The notes under the pieces: generated by a model
What the model was told of the DNA's origin: nothing
Database searches by the model: none
Seen by the model: only the letters and a program-made list of their open reading frames with translations
NCBI GenBank assembly: GCA_035695825.1
Contig: DASRRH010000036.1
Location: forward strand, 1 to 64,000
Length of the DNA: 64,000 nt
Direction: 5' to 3'
Source of the DNA: JAKEFM01 sp035695825
GTDB lineage: Bacteria > Planctomycetota > UBA1135 > JAKEFM01
Made by a program: the position numbers and the translations under genes
Shown: positions 19,045-27,065 of the stretch, one piece after another
How positions within the stretch are numbered: position 1 is the first letter of the stretch
How the letters are laid out: every line of letters starts with the position of its first letter

Positions 19045-19769
19045 TCCGCTTCGAGGACGTCCACAAGTCCCTCGAGGGGCGCCCGGTCCTCGCCGGGCTC
19101 ACCTTCGAGGTCCGGGAGAGGGAGACCTTCGTCATCATGGGCCCGAGCGGGACGGGGAAGAGCGTGACCCTGAAGCACATCGTCGGCGTCCACCGTCCCG
19201 ACGCGGGCCGGGTCGAGGTGGACGGCGTCGACGTGGGGGCGGCCGACCGCGAGGGGCTGCGGCGGCTGCGCCGACGGGTCGGCTACCTCTTCCAGGAGGG
19301 GGCGCTCCTCGGCTGGCTCAGCGTCCTCGAGAACGTGGAGCTCCCGCTGCGGGAGCTCACCGACCTCGCGCCCGAGGAGATCCGCCGCCGCGCCCTCGAG
19401 AAGCTCGCCCTCGTCCACCTCGCGGACGCGGGGGACCGCATGCCCTCGGTCCTCTCCGGGGGGATGCGCAAGCGCGTCTCCCTCGCCCGCGCGCTCGTCA
19501 CGGAGCCGAGGATCATGCTCTACGACGAGCCGAACGCGGGGCTCGACCCGGGCACCGCGGCGGACATCAACCGCCTGATCCTCGCGACGCGCGACCGCCT
19601 CGGCGTCACCTCCGTCGTCGTCACCCACCGCCTCGCCTGCGCGTTCACCGTCGGCGACCGGATCGCCCTGCTCGAGGGGGGCCGGATCGTCGCGGAGGGC
19701 CCTCCCCCCGAATTCCGAAGCTCGAGCGACGCGCGCGTCCAAAGGTTCCTCGGCACCGGGCAGGACTGA
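19041..19769 (+). CDS. mlaF: MlaF-type lipid ABC transporter ATPase
   Basis: Cytoplasmic ATPase that powers the MlaE permease. The product is 242 residues from a GTG overlapping the mlaE stop. Walker A GPSGTGKSVTLKHI is at about 34-47; the signature LSGGMRKRVSLARAL and Walker B MLYDEPNAGLDPGTA follow, and the H-loop is in VVVTHRLACA. The LSGGMRKR form is characteristic of the Mla/MCE ATPases rather than general importers. MlaD follows 11 bases later. Confidence 0.95.
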   Translation: MIRFEDVHKSLEGRPVLAGLTFEVRERETFVIMGPSGTGKSVTLKHIVGVHRPDAGRVEVDGVDVGAADREGLRRLRRRVGYLFQEGALLGWLSVLENVELPLRELTDLAPEEIRRRALEKLALVHLADAGDRMPSVLSGGMRKRVSLARALVTEPRIMLYDEPNAGLDPGTAADINRLILATRDRLGVTSVVVTHRLACAFTVGDRIALLEGGRIVAEGPPPEFRSSSDARVQRFLGTGQD

Positions 19770-19780
19770 AGGAGAGCACG

Positions 19781-20860
19781 ATGCGCATCACGAAAGAGGC
19801 CGTCCTCGGGTTCCTCTTCCTCGCCGGGCTGACCGGCCTCGCCCTCACGACGATCGCGCTGACGGAGGTGACGCTCAGCCGGCGCCCGCGGCTCCCGGTC
19901 TACTTCCCGGAGGCGAAGTTCCTGAAGAAGGGGGATCCCGTCTACGTCGCCGGGGTCCGCTCCGGGCGCGTGAAGGAGGTCCGCTACGACCCCCAGGCCC
20001 GCCTCGACAAGCGCGTGCGGGTCACGGTCGAGCTCGACCACCCCGTCGCGCTCCGCCGCGACTACGCGGTCGAGATCGCGGAGTCGACCCTGCTCGGCGG
20101 TCGGGTGATCGCGATCGAGCCGGGCCGCTTCGACCAGCCTCCGATCGGGGAGGGGGACGAGCTCTTCGGCCACGCCCGCGCCGAGCACCTCGCCGCCTTG
20201 AACGCCCTGATCGAGGAGAACCAGCAGGACATCCGCCGCTTCATCGCCTCGATCGCCACGAGCGCCGAGATGTTCGAGCGCGGCAACGGCACGATCGCCC
20301 GCCTGCTCCGCGACGACGCGCCGTTCCGCGAGGTGACCGCCGCCGCCAAGGAGCTGCGGGCCGCGATCGAGGACGCCCGGGCCGGGAAGGGGAGCCTCGG
20401 CAAGCTCCTCTCCGACGACTCCCTCTACGCCGACGCGAAGGACATCGCCGCCCGGACGAGGTCCCTGATCGCCCGGGTCGAGGCGGGGGAAGGCACCCTC
20501 GGCGAGCTGATCACGCGCCGCGACGCCCTCGACCGGGCCAACAAGTTCTTCGAGAGGGCGGAATCCGCCGCCGATTCCTTCAGCCGGATCGTCTCGAGGG
20601 TCGAGGGGGGCGAGGGGACCCTCGGCCGGCTCCTCACCGACCACGCGCTCTACGACGCGTGGGTGAAGGTCGGCGACGACGTGAGCGCGATCGCCTCGGC
20701 CATCCGCGAAGGGAAGGGGACGATCGGCCGACTCTTCACGGACGAGGACCTCCTCGCCGACCTGCGCACCGCCTTGAAGAGCATCTCCCGCCAGATCGAG
20801 GACGCGCGCGAGGCGGCGCCGATCGCGACGTTTGCGGGGGTGCTCTTCGGAGTGCTCTAG
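19781..20860 (+). CDS. mlaD: MlaD-type MCE domain protein with C-terminal repeats
   Basis: Periplasmic lipid-binding MCE protein anchored by one N-terminal membrane helix (LGFLFLAGLTGLALTTIAL, about residues 9-27). The MCE domain covers about 35-120 (YFPEAKFLKKGDPVYVAGVR and GRVKEVRYDP). The C-terminal half carries five spaced motifs: GNGTIARLLRDD, GKGSLGKLLSDDSLY, GEGTLGELITRRDAL, GEGTLGRLLTDHALY and GKGTIGRLFTDEDLL, alternating with helical segments. Such tails are known in MCE proteins and probably build a multimeric channel. It is the last gene of the operon; ribE is convergent 34 bases away. Confidence 0.93.
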   Translation: MRITKEAVLGFLFLAGLTGLALTTIALTEVTLSRRPRLPVYFPEAKFLKKGDPVYVAGVRSGRVKEVRYDPQARLDKRVRVTVELDHPVALRRDYAVEIAESTLLGGRVIAIEPGRFDQPPIGEGDELFGHARAEHLAALNALIEENQQDIRRFIASIATSAEMFERGNGTIARLLRDDAPFREVTAAAKELRAAIEDARAGKGSLGKLLSDDSLYADAKDIAARTRSLIARVEAGEGTLGELITRRDALDRANKFFERAESAADSFSRIVSRVEGGEGTLGRLLTDHALYDAWVKVGDDVSAIASAIREGKGTIGRLFTDEDLLADLRTALKSISRQIEDAREAAPIATFAGVLFGVL

Positions 20861-20894
20861 GGCCCTCGCCGCCCGCCGGGCTCGCGGAGGGCGT

Positions 20895-21491
20895 TCAGCG
20901 CCCCGGGGGGCCCGCGAGCGTCTCGATCCACTTCCCGACGACGTCCGCCTCGAGGTGGACCGGGTCCCGAGGGCGGAGGCGGGCGAGACTCGTGCGCCGG
21001 AGCGTCTCGGGGATGAGCGCGGCCTCGAAGGCGCGACCCCGAACCCTTGCCAGCGTGAGGCTCACCCCGTCGACCGCGACCGAGCCCTTCGGGACGAGGT
21101 ACCGGGCGATCCGCCGCGGGACCTCGATGCGGAGGACTGCTCCTCCCCCGTCCCGGAGGTTCGAGCGGACCCTGCCGATCCCGTCCACGTGACCGTAGAC
21201 CAAGTGCCCACCGAGGCGGTCGCCCAGGCGGAGGGAGCGCTCGACGTTCACCCCCTCCCCCGGGAGAAGGGCTCCGAGACGGGTGAGGCGGAGCGTCTCT
21301 GCCGACAGATGGAACGTCGCAACTCGGCCCCGGACCGACTCGACCGTGAGACAGACTCCGGCGACCGCCACCGAGTCCCCGGTCCGGACGCCCCGGCGGA
21401 GCGGACCGAGGTCGACGGCCAGCTCCACCCCCCCGCCTCGGCGGTGGACGGAAAGGACCGGCCGGACTCCCTCCACGATTCCGGTGAACAA
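20895..21491 (-). CDS. ribE: riboflavin synthase alpha subunit
   Basis: Dismutates two 6,7-dimethyl-8-ribityllumazines to riboflavin. The product is 198 residues, starting MFTGIVEGVRPVLSV. The two homologous lumazine-binding halves are visible: GDSVAVAGVCLTVESVRG with LSAETLRLTRLGAL in the first, and KGSVAVDGVSLTLARVRG with LIPETLRRTSLARL in the second. GGHLVYGHVDGIGRV joins them. It stands alone, divergent from trmD. Confidence 0.95.
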   Translation of the reverse strand: MFTGIVEGVRPVLSVHRRGGGVELAVDLGPLRRGVRTGDSVAVAGVCLTVESVRGRVATFHLSAETLRLTRLGALLPGEGVNVERSLRLGDRLGGHLVYGHVDGIGRVRSNLRDGGGAVLRIEVPRRIARYLVPKGSVAVDGVSLTLARVRGRAFEAALIPETLRRTSLARLRPRDPVHLEADVVGKWIETLAGPPGR

Positions 21492-21531
21492 GGGGGCGAG
21501 GATAGCCTTCGCGCGCGGGAAGGCGCGGTCC

Positions 21532-21560
21532 TTGACCCTCGAGGGGCGCCTTCCTACGCT
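21532..21560 (+). promoter_or_regulatory. promoter of trmD-rplS-secDF
   Basis: TTGACC (21532-21537), a 17-base spacer and TACGCT (21555-21560). The predicted start near 21567 leaves a leader of about 23 bases before the proposed CTG start of trmD, and excludes translation from further upstream; a TGA at 21533 closes the trmD frame there anyway. Confidence 0.55.
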
Positions 21561-21589
21561 ACTTCGCCTTCCACCGGCGGGGGCGGGCC

Positions 21590-22303
21590 CTGATCCTTTC
21601 GATCCTGACCCTGTTTCCGTCGACGATCGAGGGATACCTACGCGAGAGCATCCTTCGCATCGCCCAGGAGAAGGGGCTCGTGCGGTTTCGTCTCGTGAAC
21701 TTCCGCGACTACGCCACGGATCGGCACCGGACCGTCGACGACCGGCCCTTCGGGGGGGGTCCGGGCATGGTGCTCAAGCCCGAGCCCGTCTTCGCCGCCG
21801 TCGAGGACGTCGAGGCGAAGGACGGCCTCTACCGGAAAGTCCTCTTGACCCCCGCGGGAAAGACGTTCGACCAGGCGATGGCGCGCTCGTTCGCTCGCGA
21901 GGAGCGCCTCCTCCTCCTCTGCGGTCGTTACGAAGGGTTCGACGAGCGGATCCGGCTCGGCTTGCAGTGGGACGAGGTCTCGATCGGGGACTTCGTCCTC
22001 TCGGGAGGGGAGATCGCGGCCCTCGCGGTCGCCGAGGCGACGATCCGCCTCCTCCCGGGAGCCCTCGGCGACCCCGAGTCGGCCGAGCAGGACTCCTTCT
22101 CCGCGGGGCTCCTCGAGTTCCCGCAATACACCCGGCCCCGGGTCTTCCGGGGCATGGCCGTGCCCGAGGTTCTCGTCTCCGGCGACCACGAGGCCGTCCG
22201 GCGCTGGCGGGAGGCCGCCGCGGTTCGACGAACCACGGAGCGCCGGCCCGACCTGCGGCCGGAGCCCCCGGTCTCCGGGGAGGCGGGCCCGGCGGAGCGC
22301 TGA
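21590..22303 (+). CDS. trmD: tRNA (guanine-N1)-methyltransferase, probable CUG start
   Basis: Methylates G37 of tRNAs reading CNN codons, preventing frameshifting. The SPOUT signatures are clear: DDRPFGGGPGMVLKPEPVF, LLCGRYEGFDERIR, SIGDFVLSGGEIAALAVAEA and FPQYTRPRVFRGMAVPEVL. Family proteins start M-x-I-x-I-L-T-L-F-P; here the genome encodes LILSILTLFPSTIEGYLRES, where the first Leu is a CTG at 21590 that aligns with the family Met. The first canonical start in frame is a GTG at 21680, which would delete the first 30 conserved residues. From the CTG the protein has 237 residues. The usual upstream neighbours rpsP and rimM are absent; rplS follows. Confidence 0.88.
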   Translation: MILSILTLFPSTIEGYLRESILRIAQEKGLVRFRLVNFRDYATDRHRTVDDRPFGGGPGMVLKPEPVFAAVEDVEAKDGLYRKVLLTPAGKTFDQAMARSFAREERLLLLCGRYEGFDERIRLGLQWDEVSIGDFVLSGGEIAALAVAEATIRLLPGALGDPESAEQDSFSAGLLEFPQYTRPRVFRGMAVPEVLVSGDHEAVRRWREAAAVRRTTERRPDLRPEPPVSGEAGPAER

Positions 22304-22306
22304 ACC

Positions 22307-22738
22307 ATGGACTTCATCTCCCAGCTCGAGACCCCCCTCCTCAAGAAGGGGGCTCCGACGTTCCGGGTCGGAGACACCGTCGACGTCCACTACCGGATCT
22401 TCGAGGGGGACAAAGAGCGGGTGCAGGTGTTCACCGGCACCGTGATCGCCTTCAAGGGCCAGGGAATCCGCCGCTCCTTCATCGTGCGGCGGCTCGTCCA
22501 GGGGGAGGGGGTCGAGCGGACCTTCCCCCTCCACTCCCCGCGCGTCTCCGACGTCCTCGTCCGCCGGCGCGGCGAGGTCCGGAGGGCGAAGCTCTTCTAC
22601 CTCCGCAAGCGGGTGGGGAAGGCGACGAAGGTGAAGGAGAAGCTCACCCCCGGGGCCGCCCGCGTCGCCGGGGAGCCCGCCTCCCCCGCCCCCGAGCCGG
22701 CCCAGCGCGAGCCCGCGGCGGCCGTCCGCGCCCGCTAG
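22307..22738 (+). CDS. rplS: 50S ribosomal protein L19
   Basis: Large-subunit protein at the subunit interface. The 143-residue product begins MDFISQLETPLLKKGAPTFR. It contains the L19 core GDTVDVHYRIFEGDKERVQV, FTGTVIAFKGQGIRRSFIVR and HSPRVSDVLVRRRGEVRRAK. A Pro/Ala-rich C-terminal extension of about 30 residues goes beyond the usual 115-120. It follows trmD by 3 bases, the conserved trmD-rplS order. Confidence 0.96.
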   Translation: MDFISQLETPLLKKGAPTFRVGDTVDVHYRIFEGDKERVQVFTGTVIAFKGQGIRRSFIVRRLVQGEGVERTFPLHSPRVSDVLVRRRGEVRRAKLFYLRKRVGKATKVKEKLTPGAARVAGEPASPAPEPAQREPAAAVRAR

Positions 22739-22768
22739 CGGACGCGGGCGTTTAAAGGAGGGGTCGAG

Positions 22769-25642
22769 ATGATCGAGAACGTCGGCCGCAAGGTCGCGGC
22801 GGTGCTCTTCGTGCTCGCCGCGGGGATCGCCGCGATCGTCTGGCCGCTCTCGAGCGGCAAGCCCGTCCTCAACCTCGGCCTCGACCTCCGCGGCGGGTCG
22901 CGGCTCGTCTACCGGTTCGACTTCGAGGAGGCGCGCCGCCAGAAGCTCCTCTCCCCGAACGAGAAGAACGCCGACGTCCTCAACCAGACGATCCAGATCA
23001 TCTCCGGGCGCATCGACAGCCTGGGGCTCCGCGAGATCCCGATCGCGAAGCAGGGCACCGACTCGATCGCGATCGAGCTCCCCGGCCTCGAGAAGGAGAC
23101 CGCCGAGGGGATCAAGGGGATCCTCGAGCGCCTCGGGAGCCTCGAGTTCCGGATCTTGGCGGATCCGCAGGACGGGATCGACCTCGGCGCCGAGGAACGC
23201 AAGCTCGAGGAGTGGCGGGCGAAGAACCCGGAGGGGAAGCTCGCCGCGTACAACCTCCTGCCGGAGAACGCGGGGGGCCCCCGCAAGGGGATCCGCTGGA
23301 CGCCCCTCTGGGTCGACAAGAAGGATCCGACCCGCCGGGCGGACCCCCTCCCGGGCTTCGGCGACCCGGTGCCGCTGCGCGACGAGGAGGCGCTCGGGAA
23401 GCCCGAGTGGGTCTTCAAGGGGGAGGACCTCTCCTTCGTCGGCCAGACGCTCGACGAGAAGGGCGCGCCCGCCGTCGCCTTCGAGCTCAAGCCGGAGAAG
23501 GCGCGCGACTTCGGCGAGTTCACGGAGCGCTTCAAGCTCCGGGCGATGGCGATCGTCCTCGACGGGGCGGTCCGCTCCGGCCCGGTGATCCAGGACCGGC
23601 TCCCCGGCCGCGGCCAGATCAACGGCGGGATCCGCGGCTTCTCGATCGAGGAGATGAACGAGCTGATGACCGTGCTCCGATCGGGGAGCCTGAAGCTCAC
23701 GCCCATCCTCGAGAGCGAGTTCTCGATCGGCCCCTCCCTCGGGGAGGACGCCGTGCGCCTCGGCAGCCTCTCCGCCCTCGTCAGCGGGCTCCTCGTCTGC
23801 GTCTTCATGATCGGCTACTACCGGATCGCGGGGGCCGTCGCGATCGCCGGGATCTTCCTGAACGTCGGGCTCCTCCTCGCCTCCCTCGCCTTCCTCCACG
23901 GCACGCTCACCCTTCCGGGGATCGGGGGGATCGCCCTCACGATCGGGATGGCCGTCGACGCGAACATCCTCTTCTACGAGCGCATGCGCGAGGAGCGCGA
24001 GAAGGGCCGGACGCTCGCCCAGTCGGTCGCGAACGGGTTCGACCGCGCCTTCTCGGCGATCATCGACAGCAACCTGACGACCCTCCTCGCCGGGTTCATC
24101 CTCCTCAAGGTCGGGACGGGGCCGATCAAGGGGTTCGCGGTCACCCTGAACATCGGGATCCTGACGACGCTCTTCGTCGCGCTCGTCGTGACCCCCGTTC
24201 TCTTCCACCTCCTCCACGCGGCCGGTGCGTTGAAGGAGCTGCGCATGATGCGGCTCCTCTCGAAGCCGGCCCTCCGCTACTCGCGCTACCGCCACGCCTG
24301 CGTCGCCGCCTCGACGCTCCTCATCCTCGGCGGCCTCCTCGTCTTCTGGAACCGCGGCGAGCGCCTCTACGGGCTCGACTTCACCGGCGGCGCGGTCGTG
24401 CGGGCGAGGATGAAAGAGGCGGTCTCGATCGAGGAGGTCCGCCGGAGGATTCCGGAGGCTCAGGTGAACGCGGTGCGCGGGGAGGGGGACGACCCCGCGG
24501 CCCTCGCGCGAGGCGTCAGCCACGAGTTCACGATCAAGATCAAGCTGTCGGCGGCGGAGCGCGCGGCGATCGAGGCCGAGGAGGCGAAGGCGGCGGCCGC
24601 GGCTCCGGAGAGCGCGCGCGCGACGGCCCCTGCCCCCGGGCGGCAGCCCCGCCGGTTCGTCGAGGAGATCCGGAAGGCCCTCGAGGACATCCTCCTCGCG
24701 CGACCCCTGACCGATCTCGACGTCGCGGCGGGCGGAGGCGTGAGCGGGGCCCCCCTCCTCACCGCGCGCCTCCACCTGAAGGCGCCGGTCGAGGCCGCGG
24801 ACCTGATCCGCGGCCTCGAGCAGGCGGGCCTCGTGCAGCCCTCCGCCGAGCCCGACCCCACCGGCGCCGCGGGCCGGGACTGGCGGATCCGTGGGAGCGC
24901 CCCCAAGGAGGCGACGGTCGAGACGATCCAAGCCTCGCTCCTCGACGCCTTCGCCCGGGCCAAGGTCCCCCTGAACGACCCGATCGCCGAGGCGAGCGTG
25001 CTCTCGCCCCGCGTCGTCGCCGAGCTGCGCGACAAGGCGATCCTCGCCCTCGTCCTCTCCTGGATCGGGATCGCCCTCTACCTCCGGATCCGCTTCCACG
25101 AGTACCGCTACGGGATCGCGGCGGTCGTCGCTCTCGTGCACGACGTCCTCGTCACCCTCGGGGCGGTCTCCGTCGCGAACGCGCTCGGCCTGGTCGACGT
25201 CGAGATCGACCTCTCGATGATCGCCGCCTTCCTGACGATCATCGGCTTCTCCGTGAACGACACGATCGTCATCTACGACCGGATCCGGGAGAACCTCCCC
25301 AAGTACACCGACCACCTGGGGCGCCGCAAAGAGGACCTCACCGTCATCGTGGACGAGGCGGTGAACCAGACCCTCTCCCGGACGATCATGACCTCGGGGA
25401 CGGTCCTCCTGACGACGCTCGCCATGTTCCTCGTCAATCGCGGGGCCCACACCGTCCTCGAAGGGTGGGCCTTCGCGATGAGCGTCGGGGTCGTGACGGG
25501 GACCTACTCGACGGTCTACATCGCGGCCCCCCTGCTCGTGACGTTCGATCGATTCGCGAGGAAGGCCGCCTCCTCGCAGGCCCCGCCGAGCCCGGCCCCG
25601 GCCGCCCCGCACGCCTCCGCCCCGGCCGAAGTGGAAGGGTAG
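22769..25642 (+). CDS. secDF: fused protein translocase subunit SecDF
   Basis: Proton-driven auxiliary of the Sec translocon, pulling preproteins on the periplasmic side. The product is 957 residues with SecD and SecF fused. The SecD half has NLGLDLRGGSRLVYRFD near residue 40, the periplasmic P1 domain, and membrane block GIGGIALTIGMAVDANILFY. The SecF half begins near residue 490 with LYGLDFTGGAVVRA and contains IIGFSVNDTIVIYDRIREN. A long Ala-rich insert occupies the SecF periplasmic region (about residues 585-640), and the C-terminus is Pro/Ala-rich. The ATG at 22769 follows a ribosome binding site AAAGGAGG. Confidence 0.96.
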   Translation: MIENVGRKVAAVLFVLAAGIAAIVWPLSSGKPVLNLGLDLRGGSRLVYRFDFEEARRQKLLSPNEKNADVLNQTIQIISGRIDSLGLREIPIAKQGTDSIAIELPGLEKETAEGIKGILERLGSLEFRILADPQDGIDLGAEERKLEEWRAKNPEGKLAAYNLLPENAGGPRKGIRWTPLWVDKKDPTRRADPLPGFGDPVPLRDEEALGKPEWVFKGEDLSFVGQTLDEKGAPAVAFELKPEKARDFGEFTERFKLRAMAIVLDGAVRSGPVIQDRLPGRGQINGGIRGFSIEEMNELMTVLRSGSLKLTPILESEFSIGPSLGEDAVRLGSLSALVSGLLVCVFMIGYYRIAGAVAIAGIFLNVGLLLASLAFLHGTLTLPGIGGIALTIGMAVDANILFYERMREEREKGRTLAQSVANGFDRAFSAIIDSNLTTLLAGFILLKVGTGPIKGFAVTLNIGILTTLFVALVVTPVLFHLLHAAGALKELRMMRLLSKPALRYSRYRHACVAASTLLILGGLLVFWNRGERLYGLDFTGGAVVRARMKEAVSIEEVRRRIPEAQVNAVRGEGDDPAALARGVSHEFTIKIKLSAAERAAIEAEEAKAAAAAPESARATAPAPGRQPRRFVEEIRKALEDILLARPLTDLDVAAGGGVSGAPLLTARLHLKAPVEAADLIRGLEQAGLVQPSAEPDPTGAAGRDWRIRGSAPKEATVETIQASLLDAFARAKVPLNDPIAEASVLSPRVVAELRDKAILALVLSWIGIALYLRIRFHEYRYGIAAVVALVHDVLVTLGAVSVANALGLVDVEIDLSMIAAFLTIIGFSVNDTIVIYDRIRENLPKYTDHLGRRKEDLTVIVDEAVNQTLSRTIMTSGTVLLTTLAMFLVNRGAHTVLEGWAFAMSVGVVTGTYSTVYIAAPLLVTFDRFARKAASSQAPPSPAPAAPHASAPAEVEG

Positions 25643-26083
25643 TTGCTGAAGCTCCTCCTCTTCTCCTCCCTCGCCCTCCTCCTCGGGGCGGCGGCGCTCT
25701 GGCAGCGCCTTCGGTTCGGCGGGCCGACCGCCCGCTCCGCGTGGATCGCCCCCCCGCCGGCCGCCGCGCCCGACCCGGACAAGGACGAGATCCTCCTCGC
25801 GCTCGGGGGAGGGCCGCCTCCGCGCGCGCGCCGAGACCCGCCCGCGCGCGCGAGGCCCCTTCCGGCCCCCGCTGCCTCCCCCCCCGCCGCTCCGTCGAGC
25901 GGGCGGGAGGAGCAGGTCCTCGTCCGGAAGGGGGACACCCTCTCGGGGATCGTCCGCGCCCACTACGGGAGCGCTCGCACGGCCCTGGTCGAGGCGGTCC
26001 GGGAGAGGAACGGCCTCGAGAGCGCGGACCGGCTCCGCGAAGGGGCCCTCCTCGTCCTCCCTCCCCTGCCCGCGTCGCGCTGA
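25643..26083 (+). CDS. single-pass LysM domain protein
   Basis: The product is 146 residues from a TTG directly abutting the secDF stop codon. An N-terminal membrane segment (LKLLLFSSLALLLGAAALW) is followed by a long Pro/Ala/Arg linker (about 40-90) and a C-terminal LysM domain: VLVRKGDTLSGIVRAHYGSA, then RNGLESADRLREGALLVLP. LysM binds peptidoglycan, so this is probably a cell-wall-tethering envelope protein. Co-transcription with secDF is likely from the zero-base gap; a functional link is unproven. Confidence 0.82.
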   Translation: MLKLLLFSSLALLLGAAALWQRLRFGGPTARSAWIAPPPAAAPDPDKDEILLALGGGPPPRARRDPPARARPLPAPAASPPAAPSSGREEQVLVRKGDTLSGIVRAHYGSARTALVEAVRERNGLESADRLREGALLVLPPLPASR

Positions 26084-26218
26084 CCGCCGGGAGGGCCGCC
26101 GGTTCGGGCCCCCGTCCGCGTGCCGATTCCAGGGGGGACCTCGGCGATCGGGGGGGAACGCGAATCCGGACGTCCTTCGGGATCTGACTTTCCGCGCCCG
26201 GGTCCCCTCGCGTTCCCG

Positions 26219-27061
26219 CTACGCCCGGAAGTCCTCGAGGGCCCGGGCACTCGCGGTCCGGTAGAGATCCTCCAACCGGCGCAGCAGCTCGGGCCGCCCC
26301 TTCGCGAACGCGGGTGGGCCGAGCCGGCGGAGCACCGCGAGGTCGACGGCCGGGGGAGCCGGTGCGGCGCGCGCGCCCGCGAACGTGGGACCGATCGTCC
26401 AGAAGCGCTCCACCGACATCGGCTCGGGGGGCTCGGGCCCGGGCGCCGGCGGCGGCGCCTCCTTCCCCTTCCTCCCCTTCCGGAGCGAGGCGAGGAGCGC
26501 CTCCCGGCCCCGTCCGCGCAGCGCGAAGAGCATGAAGGGATCCCGGTCGAACTGCTCCGCGAGGAGGTAGTGGACCGCCGCGACGTGCTTGCAGATCCCC
26601 GCCCGGTCCGGGCACGAGCACGCCGCGGCGAAGTCGCGCTCCGAGCCCGGGAAGAGCGGGGCCTTCGCCCCGCGGAAGACCTCCTCCGCCTCGGGCGGGA
26701 CCTCCCCCGAGAGGAGCCGCGCCGCGAAGGCGGCCCGCGACGCCATCGCCGCGGAGACGACCCTCCACTGCCGGGGCGAGAGCCTCCGGAGCGCGATCTC
26801 GACGCGGTAGGGCTTCGGCCGCGAGCCCTGCACCTGCGCCGTCGCGCGCCCCGGCTCGATCCGGAAGTCGAGCACGTGGCCCCGACGGGCGTAGCTCCGG
26901 CCGCGGTGGAGGCGGTCCGACCAGCCGAAGGAGTGGAGCACCTCGAGCCAGCGCTTCGACCACCAGGTCCCGCCGATCTCCCCGGAGCGGCTCCGGGCCC
27001 GGATGCCTCCCTTCACCCGCCGCGGGACCGCGGGCTCGTACCGATTCCACCACTCGCTCAC
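26219..27061 (-). CDS. SWIM zinc-finger protein
   Basis: The product is 280 residues from a GTG at 27061. It contains a SWIM zinc finger: FAAACSCPDRAGICKHVAAV (CxC...CxH) near residues 145-165. The preceding domain (GGTWWSKRWLEVLHSFGWSD, RGRSYARRGHVLDFRIEPGR) is typical of SWIM proteins paired with SNF2 helicases. It starts 4 bases after the stop of the SNF2 gene, so the two are co-transcribed and probably act as one DNA-dependent complex. The C-terminal 80 residues are Pro-rich then helical. The biological role of this pair in bacteria is not established. Confidence 0.85.
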   Translation of the reverse strand: MSEWWNRYEPAVPRRVKGGIRARSRSGEIGGTWWSKRWLEVLHSFGWSDRLHRGRSYARRGHVLDFRIEPGRATAQVQGSRPKPYRVEIALRRLSPRQWRVVSAAMASRAAFAARLLSGEVPPEAEEVFRGAKAPLFPGSERDFAAACSCPDRAGICKHVAAVHYLLAEQFDRDPFMLFALRGRGREALLASLRKGRKGKEAPPPAPGPEPPEPMSVERFWTIGPTFAGARAAPAPPAVDLAVLRRLGPPAFAKGRPELLRRLEDLYRTASARALEDFRA

Positions 27062-27065
27062 GCCT

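Noticed and set aside
21638..25963. A 1,441-codon minus-strand open frame opposite secDF, rplS and trmD
   Set aside because: Antisense shadow: low-complexity Asp/Arg/Glu sequence, while the plus strand encodes SecDF, L19 and TrmD with intact motifs.
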